Shown: piece by piece, positions 51,717-59,794 of the stretch
Position numbering within the stretch: position 1 is the first letter of the stretch
How the letters are laid out: each line of letters starts with the position of its first letter
Source of the DNA: Bacillota bacterium
GTDB lineage: Bacteria; Bacillota; Clostridia; Oscillospirales; Ruminococcaceae
DNA: 64,000 bases
Direction of reading: 5' to 3'
NCBI GenBank assembly: GCA_023388515.1
Contig: JAEWGD010000014.1
Span: forward strand, 12,953 to 76,952
Notes under the pieces: generated by a model
What the model saw: the letters and a program-made list of their open reading frames with translations, nothing else
Databases searched by the model: none
Told to the model about the DNA's origin: nothing
Program-made: the position numbers and the translations under genes

Positions 51717-52361
51717 ATGAATCTTATCTTATTGGGAGCACCAGGTGCAGGAAAAGGAACTCAGGCTGAAGTGATATCAGAGGCATTAAATATTCCACAG
51801 ATTTCAACAGGAAACATTCTTCGTGAGGCTGTAAAAAACGGTACTGAGTATGGTTTGAAGGCAAAAGAGGCAATGGAAAGCGGAGCGTTGGTTTCGGATG
51901 ATATTGTTATTGGAATTTTGAAGGATAGAATTACTGCTGATGATTGTGGAAATGGTTATATTTTAGATGGTTTTCCTAGAACGGTTGTCCAAGCAGAGGC
52001 ACTTGATGCGATGGGAGTAAAAATTGACAAGGTTATTGAAATCTTTGTTGAAGATGAAGCTATTCAAAAGAGGCTTTCTGGAAGAAGAGTTTGCGGGGAC
52101 TGTGGAGCTTCGTATCATATTGAGTATAAGCCGTCAAAGGCTGGCGAAAAGTGTGATAAATGCGGAGCAAACACAATAATCAGGAAGGACGACCAACCAG
52201 CAACTGTTTTGGAAAGATTAAAGGTTTATCATTCTCAAACAGCACCTTTAAAGGAATATTACGCTAAACAAGGAAAGCTAAAGACAGTAATTGGACAGGA
52301 AGAATTGGCTGATACTTCAAAGGCTACACTTGAAGCTGTGGGTGTTGGTAATAATGATTAG
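51717..52361 (+). CDS. adk: Adenylate kinase
   Basis: Adk converts ATP and AMP to two ADP. The 214-residue protein has the P-loop GAPGAGKGTQ, PQISTGNILR, DGFPRTVVQAEAL and the LID domain with a Cys4 zinc site (CGDC...CDKCG), the form of Gram-positive kinases. I use the ATG at 51717; the in-frame TTG at 51708 sits on the SD (AGGAGG). Its stop overlaps map by 8 nt. Confidence 0.97.
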   Translation: MNLILLGAPGAGKGTQAEVISEALNIPQISTGNILREAVKNGTEYGLKAKEAMESGALVSDDIVIGILKDRITADDCGNGYILDGFPRTVVQAEALDAMGVKIDKVIEIFVEDEAIQKRLSGRRVCGDCGASYHIEYKPSKAGEKCDKCGANTIIRKDDQPATVLERLKVYHSQTAPLKEYYAKQGKLKTVIGQEELADTSKATLEAVGVGNND

Positions 52362-53103
52362 CATTAAGTCTAAAACAGATTTGGAAAAGATGCGTGTAGC
52401 TGGCAAAATAGCAGGTGGAGCTTTAAAATTAGCTGGCGAAAGCATAAAATCTGGAATGACAACGTTTGCACTGGACAAAATTATTCACGATTATATTGTT
52501 GGACAGGGAGCAAAACCATCCTTTTTAGGATACGGTGGATTTCCCGCAAGTGCTTGTATTTCGATAAATAACGAGGTTATTCATGGGATACCGAGCATTA
52601 AGAGAAAAATAATGGATGGCGATATCGTCAGCGTTGATGTGGGTGCATACATTAACGGTTTTCATGGTGATACTTGTGCGACATTTGCGGTTGGAGAAGT
52701 TTCTGATGAGGCAAGAGAGCTTATGGAAGTAACGGAGGCTAGCTTGTATGTAGGGATTGAACAAGCAAAGGTTGATGCACGAGTGGGAGATATAGCTCAT
52801 GCAATTGAGGAGTATTGTGTCTCAAGAGGTTATGCTATTGTTAAAAAGTTTTGTGGACATGGAGTCGGGAGAAAACTACATGAATCGCCTGAGGTACCTA
52901 ATTATGGTAAGGCGGGACATGGGCAAAGACTAGTGTCTGGAATGACAATTGCAATAGAGCCTATGGTAAATATCACTGGTGAAGATGTTAATGTTCTTAG
53001 AGATGGATGGACTGTGTTAACAAAAAGTGGTTCACTGTCTGCACATTTTGAGCATACAGTTGCAATTACACCAGACGGTGCGGTTATATTAACACAACCG
53101 TAA
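52354..53103 (+). CDS. map: Methionine aminopeptidase type I
   Basis: Map removes the initiator methionine. The protein (249 residues) has ISINNEVIHGIPS, SVDVGAYINGFHGDTCATFAVG (two Asp ligands), FCGHGVGRKLHESP (His ligand), AIEPMVN and SAHFEHTVAITPDG (Glu ligands). The ATG at 52354 overlaps the adk stop. This is the usual adk-map-infA order. Confidence 0.97.
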   Translation: MISIKSKTDLEKMRVAGKIAGGALKLAGESIKSGMTTFALDKIIHDYIVGQGAKPSFLGYGGFPASACISINNEVIHGIPSIKRKIMDGDIVSVDVGAYINGFHGDTCATFAVGEVSDEARELMEVTEASLYVGIEQAKVDARVGDIAHAIEEYCVSRGYAIVKKFCGHGVGRKLHESPEVPNYGKAGHGQRLVSGMTIAIEPMVNITGEDVNVLRDGWTVLTKSGSLSAHFEHTVAITPDGAVILTQP

Positions 53104-53120
53104 AATCGGAGGGGTAAATT

Positions 53121-53366
53121 GTGGATGTTAAAAGAGGGATGGTAGTCAAAGCAATTGCAGGACGGGATAAAGGTGAGTTTTTTGTAGTAAAGGATGTTGA
53201 TTCCAGTTATGCTTATATAGTTAACGGAAAAAGCAGAAAATATTACAATCCGAAAAAAAAGAGTTTAAAACACCTAAGAATCACCAATACTGTGATTGAT
53301 ATGGCCGAAATAACTGATAAAAAGCTAAGAAAAATGTTAAATGAGTACTCACAAAACAACAGATGA
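53121..53366 (+). CDS. KOW-domain RNA-binding protein
   Basis: This 81-residue basic protein has a KOW-like start, RGMVVKAIAGRDKGEFFVVKDVD, and a helical tail. Such small KOW proteins are often found between map and infA in Clostridia and are annotated as L14E/L27e-like, but their role is unknown. It starts at GTG with GGAGGGG upstream; the stop overlaps the upstream region of infA. Confidence 0.85.
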   Translation: MDVKRGMVVKAIAGRDKGEFFVVKDVDSSYAYIVNGKSRKYYNPKKKSLKHLRITNTVIDMAEITDKKLRKMLNEYSQNNR

Positions 53367-53380
53367 TGGAGGGAGTAATT

Positions 53381-53599
53381 TTGTCTAAAGAAGATGTAAT
53401 AGAAGTAGAAGGCACTATTTTGGATGCATTGCCAAACGCAATGTTTCAAGTGGAACTTCAAAATGGTCACAAGATTCTAGCCCATGTTTCAGGAAAGCTA
53501 CGAATGAATTATATTCGTATAGTTCCAGGTGATAAAGTAACGATTGAAATGTCACCGTATGATTTAACAAAGGGAAGAATTACTTGGAGATCAAAATAA
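53381..53599 (+). CDS. infA: Translation initiation factor IF-1
   Basis: IF-1 (72 residues) occupies the ribosomal A site during initiation. It starts MSKEDVIEVEGTILDALPNAMF and ends DLTKGRITWRSK, an OB-fold of normal length. The start is TTG at 53381 with GGAGGG 7 nt upstream. An in-frame ATG at 53363 would add six residues not found in the family. Confidence 0.96.
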   Translation: MSKEDVIEVEGTILDALPNAMFQVELQNGHKILAHVSGKLRMNYIRIVPGDKVTIEMSPYDLTKGRITWRSK

Positions 53600-53672
53600 G
53601 TGATAAATTTGAAGGTTAGGCTAAGAAGGTCTAAATGTATGCCTTCAAAAACTTATAAGGGAGGTATTTTCA

Positions 53673-53786
53673 ATGAAAGTAAAACCTTCGGTTAAACCAA
53701 TTTGCGAAAAATGCAAGGTTATTAAGCGCAAAGGTAAAGTTATGGTTATATGCGAAAATCCAAAGCATAAACAAAGACAGGGCTAG
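53673..53786 (+). CDS. rpmJ: Ribosomal protein L36
   Basis: L36 (37 residues) binds zinc through Cys11, Cys14, Cys27 and His32 and is the zinc-plus form. The sequence begins MKVKPSVKPICEKCKVI and ends KHKQRQG. It is too short for routine ORF lists. GGGAGG precedes the ATG. Confidence 0.98.
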   Translation: MKVKPSVKPICEKCKVIKRKGKVMVICENPKHKQRQG

Positions 53787-53835
53787 TCATAAGACATAAT
53801 ATGTCAAGTGAAAGCTTTATATGGAGGTGTAATTA

Positions 53836-54204
53836 ATGGCAAGAATCTCTGGTATAGATCTTCCAAAGGATAAAAGAGTTGAAGTGGGTTTGACTTACAT
53901 TTTTGGAATAGGTCACAAAACTGCTACTAAGATTATTAATGGAACAGGGATCAATCCTGATACAAGGGTTAAAGACTTAACAGAAGAAGATGTAGCAAAA
54001 TTGCGTGAATACATCGATAAGTACTGTTCAGTTGAAGGTGACTTGCGTAGAGAAGTAGCTCTTAATATTAAGAGACTTATCGAAATTAACTGTTATAGAG
54101 GAATTCGTCATCGCAGAGGGCTTCCTGTAAGAGGACAGAGAACAAAAACAAATGCCAGAACTCGTAAAGGTCCGATTAGGACAGTTGCTAATAAGAAGAA
54201 GTAA
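53836..54204 (+). CDS. rpsM: Ribosomal protein S13
   Basis: S13 (122 residues) in the 30S head contacts tRNA and L5. It shows ARISGIDLPKDKRVEVGLTYIFGIG and GIRHRRGLPVRGQRTKTNARTRKGP near the C-terminus. GGAGG precedes the ATG. Confidence 0.98.
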   Translation: MARISGIDLPKDKRVEVGLTYIFGIGHKTATKIINGTGINPDTRVKDLTEEDVAKLREYIDKYCSVEGDLRREVALNIKRLIEINCYRGIRHRRGLPVRGQRTKTNARTRKGPIRTVANKKK

Positions 54205-54218
54205 GGAGGGGTTGAAAT

Positions 54219-54620
54219 TTGGCACAACAAAAGAGTAAAGTAACTTCTGTTAGAAGACGCAGAGAGCGTAAGAACATCGAAAGCGGAGCTGTCCATATTC
54301 AATCCACTTTCAATAACACAATTGTAACAATAACAGATACTCAAGGAAACGGAATTTCATGGTCAAGTGCTGGTGGACTTGGTTTCAGAGGATCTAGAAA
54401 ATCAACACCATTTGCTGCACAATCAGCGGCTGAAACAGCAGCTAAGGCAGCGATGGAACACGGCTTGAAATCAGTAGACGTTTATGTAAAAGGTCCTGGT
54501 TCAGGCAGGGAAGCTGCAATCAGAGCATTGCAGACAGTAGGGCTTGAAGTACGTATGATAAAAGACGTAACTCCAATTCCACACAATGGATGTCGTCCCC
54601 CAAAGAGACGTCGTGTCTAA
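54219..54620 (+). CDS. rpsK: Ribosomal protein S11
   Basis: S11 (133 residues) lines the platform. It shows GAVHIQSTFNNTIVTITDTQGN and ENGMKSVDV-like (EHGLKSVDVYVKGPGSGREAAIRAL) and PHNGCRPPKRRRV. It starts at TTG with GGAGGGG upstream; the next ATG is too far inside the protein. Confidence 0.97.
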   Translation: MAQQKSKVTSVRRRRERKNIESGAVHIQSTFNNTIVTITDTQGNGISWSSAGGLGFRGSRKSTPFAAQSAAETAAKAAMEHGLKSVDVYVKGPGSGREAAIRALQTVGLEVRMIKDVTPIPHNGCRPPKRRRV

Positions 54621-54640
54621 TTTTAACGGGAGGTGTATTT

Positions 54641-55237
54641 ATGGCTGTTAATAGAGAGCCGATTTTAAAAAGATGTAAGGCTTTAGGATTAAGTCCAGGA
54701 GTAATGGGCTTGTCAAAGCAAAGCAAGCGTAATCCAGGAGCAAATAAAAGACAGAAGATTTCTGAATACGGTTTACAGTTGAAGGAAAAGCAAAAGTTAA
54801 AGTTCATATATGGAGTTCTTGAGAAGCAGTTTTTTCACTATTTCGAAATTTCTGAAAAGATGGAAGGTAAGGCTGGTGAAAACCTAATTACTTGTCTTGA
54901 ATCAAGACTTGATAATGTTGTTTACAGAATGGGATTAGCAACAACTCGCAGAGAATCAAGGCAGTTAGTTACTCATGGACATTTCAATGTAAATGGTAGC
55001 AGGGTTGACATTCCTTCATACAGAATTAAAGTTGGAGATATAGTTACATTAAGAGAGAACAGCAAGAGCAGTCCTAAGTTTAAGGAAGTTGCTGAATCTG
55101 TAAATAGTAGAGTAATTCCACTTTGGCTAGAAGTAAGCAAGGAAGACCTTTCTGCTAAGATAAGTCGTATGCCTATTAAGGAAGATTTAGATTACGAAAT
55201 AGCTGAGCATTTAATTGTTGAGTTGTATTCTAAATAA
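54641..55237 (+). CDS. rpsD: Ribosomal protein S4
   Basis: S4 (198 residues) starts 30S assembly and has an S4 RNA-binding domain (CLESRLDNVVYRMGLATTRRESRQLVTHGHFNVNG). The N-terminal region lacks a Cys4 zinc knuckle (one Cys only), so this is the C-minus form. The ATG at 54641 has GGGAGG upstream. A 100-nt gap to rpoA holds an AATGTATA/TATACATT stem. Confidence 0.97.
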   Translation: MAVNREPILKRCKALGLSPGVMGLSKQSKRNPGANKRQKISEYGLQLKEKQKLKFIYGVLEKQFFHYFEISEKMEGKAGENLITCLESRLDNVVYRMGLATTRRESRQLVTHGHFNVNGSRVDIPSYRIKVGDIVTLRENSKSSPKFKEVAESVNSRVIPLWLEVSKEDLSAKISRMPIKEDLDYEIAEHLIVELYSK

Positions 55238-55337
55238 TGACAGGGTGTAGAACAAGGGTTATAATGTATAGATTTGGTTATAAAAAGCGATTTGATTTAT
55301 ACATTAAAAATAATTGTTGCGTAACAGGAGGTTTTTT

Positions 55338-56291
55338 ATGCTTGAAAAAATAGAGAAACCCGAAATAGAAACAGTCGAGCTGAAAAGTGACGGCAAATAC
55401 GGTAAATTCGTTTTATCACCACTTGAGCGTGGTTATGGTATAACGCTTGGGAATAGCCTAAGACGTGTGTTGCTATCATCGTTGCCGGGTGTTGCGGTAA
55501 CTTCTGTGAAAATAGAAGGGGTACGTCATGAACTATCAACTGTACCAGGAGTTAAAGAGGATGTTACTGAAATAATCCTCAGCATTAAAGGCTTAACAGC
55601 AAAGCTTCACGGAGAAGGGCCAAAGACAATATATATTGAAGCCGAAGGGGAATGCGAAGTAACGGCTGGGGATATAAAAACTGATTCTGAGGTAGATATA
55701 CTTGATCCGGGAATGCATATCGCAACATTGGGTAAAGATGCTAAGCTATATATGGAAATAACAATAGACCGAGGACGAGGTTATGTTTCTGCTGAACGCA
55801 ATAAGCAGGCAATCAACTTACCGATTGATGTTATGGCTGTTGACAGCATTTATACTCCTGTTTTAAAGGTAAACTACCATGTGGAAAACACACGTCTAGG
55901 TCAGGTTACCGACTTTGATAAGCTTACAATAGAAGTTTGGACAGATGGAACAATCTCCGCAAAAGAAGCTTTATCACAAGCAGCCAATCTCCTCAACGAG
56001 CATCTAAAGTTATTTATTGACTTGTCAGATGAGTCAAGTATAGCTGAAATATTAGTTGAAAAAGACGATAAAGGTAAAGAAAAAATCCTTGAGATGACCA
56101 TTGAGGAACTTGACTTATCAGTTCGTTCATTTAACTGTTTAAAGCGTGCGGGGATAAACACAGTTGAAGACTTAATAAATAAGTCTGAAGAAGAAATGAT
56201 GAAGGTAAGAAATCTTGGAAAGAAATCCTTTGATGAGGTTAAGGAAAAACTAGATTCATTAGGTTTTGAGTTAAGCTCCGAGGAAGAATAA
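55338..56291 (+). CDS. rpoA: RNA polymerase alpha subunit
   Basis: Alpha (317 residues) dimerises to nucleate RNA polymerase. The N-terminal domain shows GYGITLGNSLRRVLLSSLPG and VEDVTEIILSIK-like (KEDVTEIILSIKGL). The C-terminal domain, VRSFNCLKRAGINTVEDLINKSEEEMMKVRNLGKKSFDEVKEKL, contacts DNA and activators. The ATG at 55338 has AGGAGG 8 nt upstream. Confidence 0.98.
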   Translation: MLEKIEKPEIETVELKSDGKYGKFVLSPLERGYGITLGNSLRRVLLSSLPGVAVTSVKIEGVRHELSTVPGVKEDVTEIILSIKGLTAKLHGEGPKTIYIEAEGECEVTAGDIKTDSEVDILDPGMHIATLGKDAKLYMEITIDRGRGYVSAERNKQAINLPIDVMAVDSIYTPVLKVNYHVENTRLGQVTDFDKLTIEVWTDGTISAKEALSQAANLLNEHLKLFIDLSDESSIAEILVEKDDKGKEKILEMTIEELDLSVRSFNCLKRAGINTVEDLINKSEEEMMKVRNLGKKSFDEVKEKLDSLGFELSSEEE

Positions 56292-56374
56292 AAAGTTTTT
56301 ACTTGGGACAGAGGAGAGATTGCTAGTCAATCACCCCCTTCTTTGTTCTGATATAAGAAAAAGGAGTGATTTCA

Positions 56375-56716
56375 ATGCCGGGTACAAGAAAGCTGGGCAG
56401 GGCAACGGATCATAGAAAAGCTATGCTAAGAGCTATGGTTACTTATTTGCTTGAAAATGGTCAGATAGAAACGACTGTAACAAGAGCAAAAGAAGTAAGA
56501 GCTGTTGCTGAAAAGATGATAACCATTGGTAAAAGCAATGACCTGCACTCCAAGCGTCAAGTATTAGCATACGTTACAAAAGAGGGCGTTGCTAAGAAAC
56601 TATTTGATGAAATTTCACCAAGCTATGCTGAGAGAAATGGTGGATACACACAAATCATTAAGATAGGACCACGTCGTGGTGATGCTGCAGAAATGGCAAT
56701 TATCAAGCTTGTTTAA
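56375..56716 (+). CDS. rplQ: Ribosomal protein L17
   Basis: L17 (113 residues) is near the exit tunnel and ends the cluster. It shows MPGTRKLGRATDHRKAMLRAMVTYLLENGQIETTVTRAKEVR and GPRRGDAAEMAIIKL. I use the ATG at 56375 with GGAG 8 nt before; the in-frame GTG at 56366 is on the SD. A strong terminator follows. Confidence 0.97.
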   Translation: MPGTRKLGRATDHRKAMLRAMVTYLLENGQIETTVTRAKEVRAVAEKMITIGKSNDLHSKRQVLAYVTKEGVAKKLFDEISPSYAERNGGYTQIIKIGPRRGDAAEMAIIKLV

Positions 56717-56741
56717 TTATTGAAATAATTTAATAAGATAT

Positions 56742-56782
56742 AAAAATAATCAAGAAAGATTTGCTTTCTTGATTATTTTTAA
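56742..56782 (+). terminator. Terminator of the ribosomal cluster
   Basis: AATAATCAAGAAAG and CTTTCTTGATTATT form a perfect stem with a 5-base loop followed by TTTT. Confidence 0.92.
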
Positions 56783-56820
56783 GTTATAATAAGAATATGT
56801 AAGGGCGAATTTAATTCGCC

Positions 56821-57594
56821 CTAATTAGTACCTATTCCGATAAATTCAATTGGTTCGATATACTGCCCATTTCTTAATACTTCAAAGTGAAGATGAGGAG
56901 CGTCAGCACTTTCAATTTCGGCAGTGTCACCAATTGCACCGATTACAGTGCCAGCAGCAACTTCAGAGCCTGCTTGAACTGTAACGCCTTTGTTAAGGTT
57001 GCAGTATCTTGCGGTTATGCCGTTTCCGTGATCGATAGCAACACACACGCCCCAAAGTCCATCTTCCTTGACTTCAAGAACAGTGCCGCTTGTCATTGCT
57101 TTGATTTCATCGCCTAAGTTTCCAGCAATATCAACGCCGTTATGAGTTTGCCATACTCCAGTTGTATTGGATTTCACAAGTTCTGAGTTGCTGAATGCAT
57201 TAATTACTTCGCCTTCAATCGGCATAGCAACGGGTGATGCGGCAACGTCTTCAACTGGTGGTTCAGTTTGCTGTGGGGCAGCCTCAGAGGTTACTGGTGG
57301 AACAACCTTCACTGCATCCTCAACAAGCTTAGGGGTAGTAGTTGTGGTATTCTTGGGTATGCTGTTTTGATTTCCGACAACGTCTTCGTAATCAGAAGAT
57401 GAATCGGTTTTGGGCTTAGATGTAGTGCTTCCTGAGATTGAACTTAGTTGACTGCTTAATTTATCGGCAGTTTGATTGTATGCAAAGAAAGATGCAGCAC
57501 CAATCATGAGAAAGCTTAAACCGAGAGCGACGTAGAAGCCTTTCCCTTTAAAGAATTTGCCGATTTTTGAGTTTGCCTTATAATTTTTTATCAA
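56821..57594 (-). CDS. M23 endopeptidase-like membrane protein, SpoIIQ-like
   Basis: This protein of about 257 residues has a short basic cytosolic start, one membrane helix (about 22-42), a Ser/Thr/Pro-rich stalk and a C-terminal M23 domain. The domain has HNGVDIAGN, VAIDHGNGITARYCN and HLHFEVLRNG, so the zinc ligands are intact. Size and layout resemble SpoIIQ of endospore formers. Not all SpoIIQ keep the metal site, and other M23 proteins look alike, so the assignment is tentative. I chose the TTG at 57594 with GGAGG 8 nt upstream; the GTG at 57603 abuts the SD. Confidence 0.85.
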   Translation of the reverse strand: MIKNYKANSKIGKFFKGKGFYVALGLSFLMIGAASFFAYNQTADKLSSQLSSISGSTTSKPKTDSSSDYEDVVGNQNSIPKNTTTTTPKLVEDAVKVVPPVTSEAAPQQTEPPVEDVAASPVAMPIEGEVINAFSNSELVKSNTTGVWQTHNGVDIAGNLGDEIKAMTSGTVLEVKEDGLWGVCVAIDHGNGITARYCNLNKGVTVQAGSEVAAGTVIGAIGDTAEIESADAPHLHFEVLRNGQYIEPIEFIGIGTN

Positions 57595-57927
57595 GTTTAA
57601 CACCTCCGAATTTAGTTTTGACTATAATTCTTGTTTTATACTAAAGGAATGTTAAATTTAAGAGATTTTGTGCTGAGTAATAGCATAAAATTTGTAGAAG
57701 ATAAATATATAAGGTTTTACAAAAAAACAGCCAATACAAATTATAGTATCTCATTGTATTATAGTAGAAAAATCTCACCTATAATTTCGGATGTGAAAAT
57801 GTTTATTTTAAAGCTTGTTTCTGTATTTTTTTAAAATGTATGGAGATGAATTAAAACTAACGAATAAATAGCAAATGAATAAAACAACGAAAAAGGTATG
57901 TACTTGGGTACTGTGAAATAAATAAGA
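57595..57927. other. AT-rich intergenic region
   Basis: I see no convincing gene. A 67-codon plus-strand frame at 57631-57834 has no SD and low complexity. It probably holds the promoter of the SpoIIQ-like gene. Confidence 0.5.
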
Positions 57928-58299
57928 CTATTTTATCGTGTAGAAATATGGACCACAATCCGACTCGTGAGTATGAACATATGTCCATGAAAAATCTTCT
58001 GCAACGATATAGACATCGGTATATTGCTCTTTATCAATTTTAGCGGAAGTTACTTTGTTAATAGTAGATATGTTTGTAATTTCTGCTGAATAGCCACCAT
58101 AAAATTTTATTGCTTTATGATAATGAAGTTTATCAAATGCAGATTTTGCAGTGTCGCCCTCTATACAAGAAACCTCTCCCCATGTAAAAATGTGCCATAA
58201 ATGATTGCCACAAGAGGTGACATGATTTTTAATTATACTATTAGGAACGTTTTTCCCAAAGGACTCCAGCCATTTTTTGACTATTTGATTATTTTCCAA
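57928..58299 (-). CDS. DUF4275-like protein
   Basis: This protein of about 123 residues shows HLWHIFTWGEVSCIEGDTAKSAFD, DVYIVAEDFSWTYVHTHESDCGPYF and a TTG start (MENNQIVKKWL) with GAGGGA 8 nt upstream. The pattern of LWH..F near the middle and WTYV.THE..GPYF at the end recalls DUF4275 proteins, whose function is unknown. It is flanked by intergenic repeats on its upstream side. The family name is from memory and moderate in confidence. Confidence 0.65.
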   Translation of the reverse strand: MENNQIVKKWLESFGKNVPNSIIKNHVTSCGNHLWHIFTWGEVSCIEGDTAKSAFDKLHYHKAIKFYGGYSAEITNISTINKVTSAKIDKEQYTDVYIVAEDFSWTYVHTHESDCGPYFYTIK

Positions 58300-58422
58300 A
58301 GTATACACTCCCTCAAAAAAATATTTATTTTTGTAATAGTGGCATGATTACTTTAAGAATTATACGGCTAATAGCTTACATTGTCAAGTGCTTAAGAAGT
58401 GAAGTTAAACCAGATTTCATAC

Positions 58423-58600
58423 AAGTGGCAAACTGCCCCCTGTATTTTTGGCATGGTTTAGTTTGGGCGAATTAATAAAACATAACAATTTGGCAAGCTT
58501 AAAATATATAAACATAAAAGTTTTTGCTTAAGCTTTTTTCAAAAAGCTTAGTGGAGTTTGAGGCGACAGCCTCATGCCGTAAGGCGAATAGGTGGGAGTA
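58423..58600 (+). repeat. Dispersed palindromic intergenic repeat, locus D
   Basis: One full unit starts AGTGGCAAACTGCC, continues CTGTATTTTTGGCATGG, AACATAAAAGTTTTTGC and AAGCTTTTTTCAAAAAGCTT, and ends GGAGTTTGAGGCGACAGCCTC. It lies just upstream of the membrane protein gene and matches the units at 59305-59770. Confidence 0.85.
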
Positions 58601-58631
58601 GAAAGATTCAATGACAGGAAGGAAGACAACT

Positions 58632-59306
58632 ATGATTAATGATAATTTGGAAAAGAAGATGAAAAAGGAGATACAAAAAAATGGAACAAGATATGCGACA
58701 ATAGTATACATTTTTCTTGTTATATCGATGTGTGTTATTATTGGCATTGGTTATTTTCAAGATAATAAATTAAGTATCACGCCGTTTTATGTAGTGATAG
58801 CACTTACTTTGGTTTATGTTATAAGTTTAGCTTTAATTTTGGCAGGGGCACCCTTTAAGGAAGTTTTGAAACTAAAAAAACAGATGGATGAATATGAATT
58901 TCAAAGGTTTTTAAGTGAATATTATGAAGCTAAGGTTTATAATAATATAAGTTTTGTTGGGGGCTATTTAATTATAAAAAACATATTTTCTTATCGGATA
59001 GTTGCTATTGACGAAATAACAGCACTTGAGGTTAAGAAAAAGGAAACTAAACTTAAAGGTGTTGAAATTACTGCTACATATATGTTTTTAATATATAGTG
59101 GGAAAAAGTGTATTACAATTGATAGGCAAGAACAGACAGCATACAGTTATAATAATATAATACAAAAGCTAATGGATAAAAATAAAAACATTACAATTAA
59201 TTCACCTGATTCTCGCAAGCCTAGTCTGATTATGAATGTTCTAACTATAATAGTAATTGTAGTCTTAGTATCGGTAATTATGGGGATTTTTTATTACTTT
59301 TCATAG
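58632..59306 (+). CDS. Membrane protein of unknown function
   Basis: This protein of about 224 residues has two N-terminal helices (about 20-42 and 50-74), a basic beta-rich cytosolic domain and a C-terminal helix (about 200-222). I do not recognise the family. The ATG at 58632 has an AGGAAGGA-type SD; an in-frame ATG at 58611 is possible. Copies of the same repeat flank it directly on both sides (58423-58600 and 59305-59770) in the same orientation. Gain or rearrangement by recombination is therefore possible. Confidence 0.65.
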   Translation: MINDNLEKKMKKEIQKNGTRYATIVYIFLVISMCVIIGIGYFQDNKLSITPFYVVIALTLVYVISLALILAGAPFKEVLKLKKQMDEYEFQRFLSEYYEAKVYNNISFVGGYLIIKNIFSYRIVAIDEITALEVKKKETKLKGVEITATYMFLIYSGKKCITIDRQEQTAYSYNNIIQKLMDKNKNITINSPDSRKPSLIMNVLTIIVIVVLVSVIMGIFYYFS

Positions 59307-59770
59307 TGGCAAACTGCCACCTGTATTTTTGGCATGGGTTACTTTGGGCGAATTAATAAAACACAGCAATTTGGCAAGCTTAAAATATATAAACATAAAA
59401 GTTTTTGCTTAAGCTTTTTTCAAGTGGCAAACTGCTACCTGTATTTTTGGCATGGTTTAGTTTGGGCGAATTAATAAAACACAGCAATTTGGCAAGCTTA
59501 AAATATATAAACATAAAAGTTTTTGCTTAAGCTTTTTTCAAGTGGCAAACTGCCACCTGTATTTTTGGCATGGTTTAGTTTGGGCAAATCAATAAAACAT
59601 AACAATTTGGCAAGCTTAAAATATATAAACATAAAAGTTTTTGCTTAAGCTTTTTTCAAAAAGCTTAGTGGAGTTTGAGGCGACAGCCTCATGCCGTAGG
59701 CGAACAAGGCGACAGCCTCATGCCGTAAGGCGAACGGGGCGATAGCCTCATGCCGTAAGGCAAACGGGGT
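59305..59770 (+). repeat. Tandem 118-bp repeats plus palindromic repeat, locus E
   Basis: Three units of 118 bp start at 59305, 59423 and 59541 with AGTGGCAAACTGC(C/T)AC and share CTGTATTTTTGGCATGG, AGCAATTTGGCAAGC and AACATAAAAGTTTTTGC, each ending AAGCTTTTTTCA. The last is followed by AAAAGCTTAGTGGAG and three GAGGCGACAGCCTC-type hairpins with ATGCCGTA(A)GGCGAAC spacers. The array ends about 25 bp before the ABC exporter genes. Confidence 0.9.
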
Positions 59771-59794
59771 GAAATTTTAGGAAAAGGAGAAACT

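Noticed and set aside
57631..57834. 67-codon plus-strand frame
   Set aside because: No SD, low-complexity AT-rich sequence and no family resemblance.
59305..59660. Possible CRISPR array
   Set aside because: The units are 118 bp, contiguous, with no unique spacers, and no cas genes are present.
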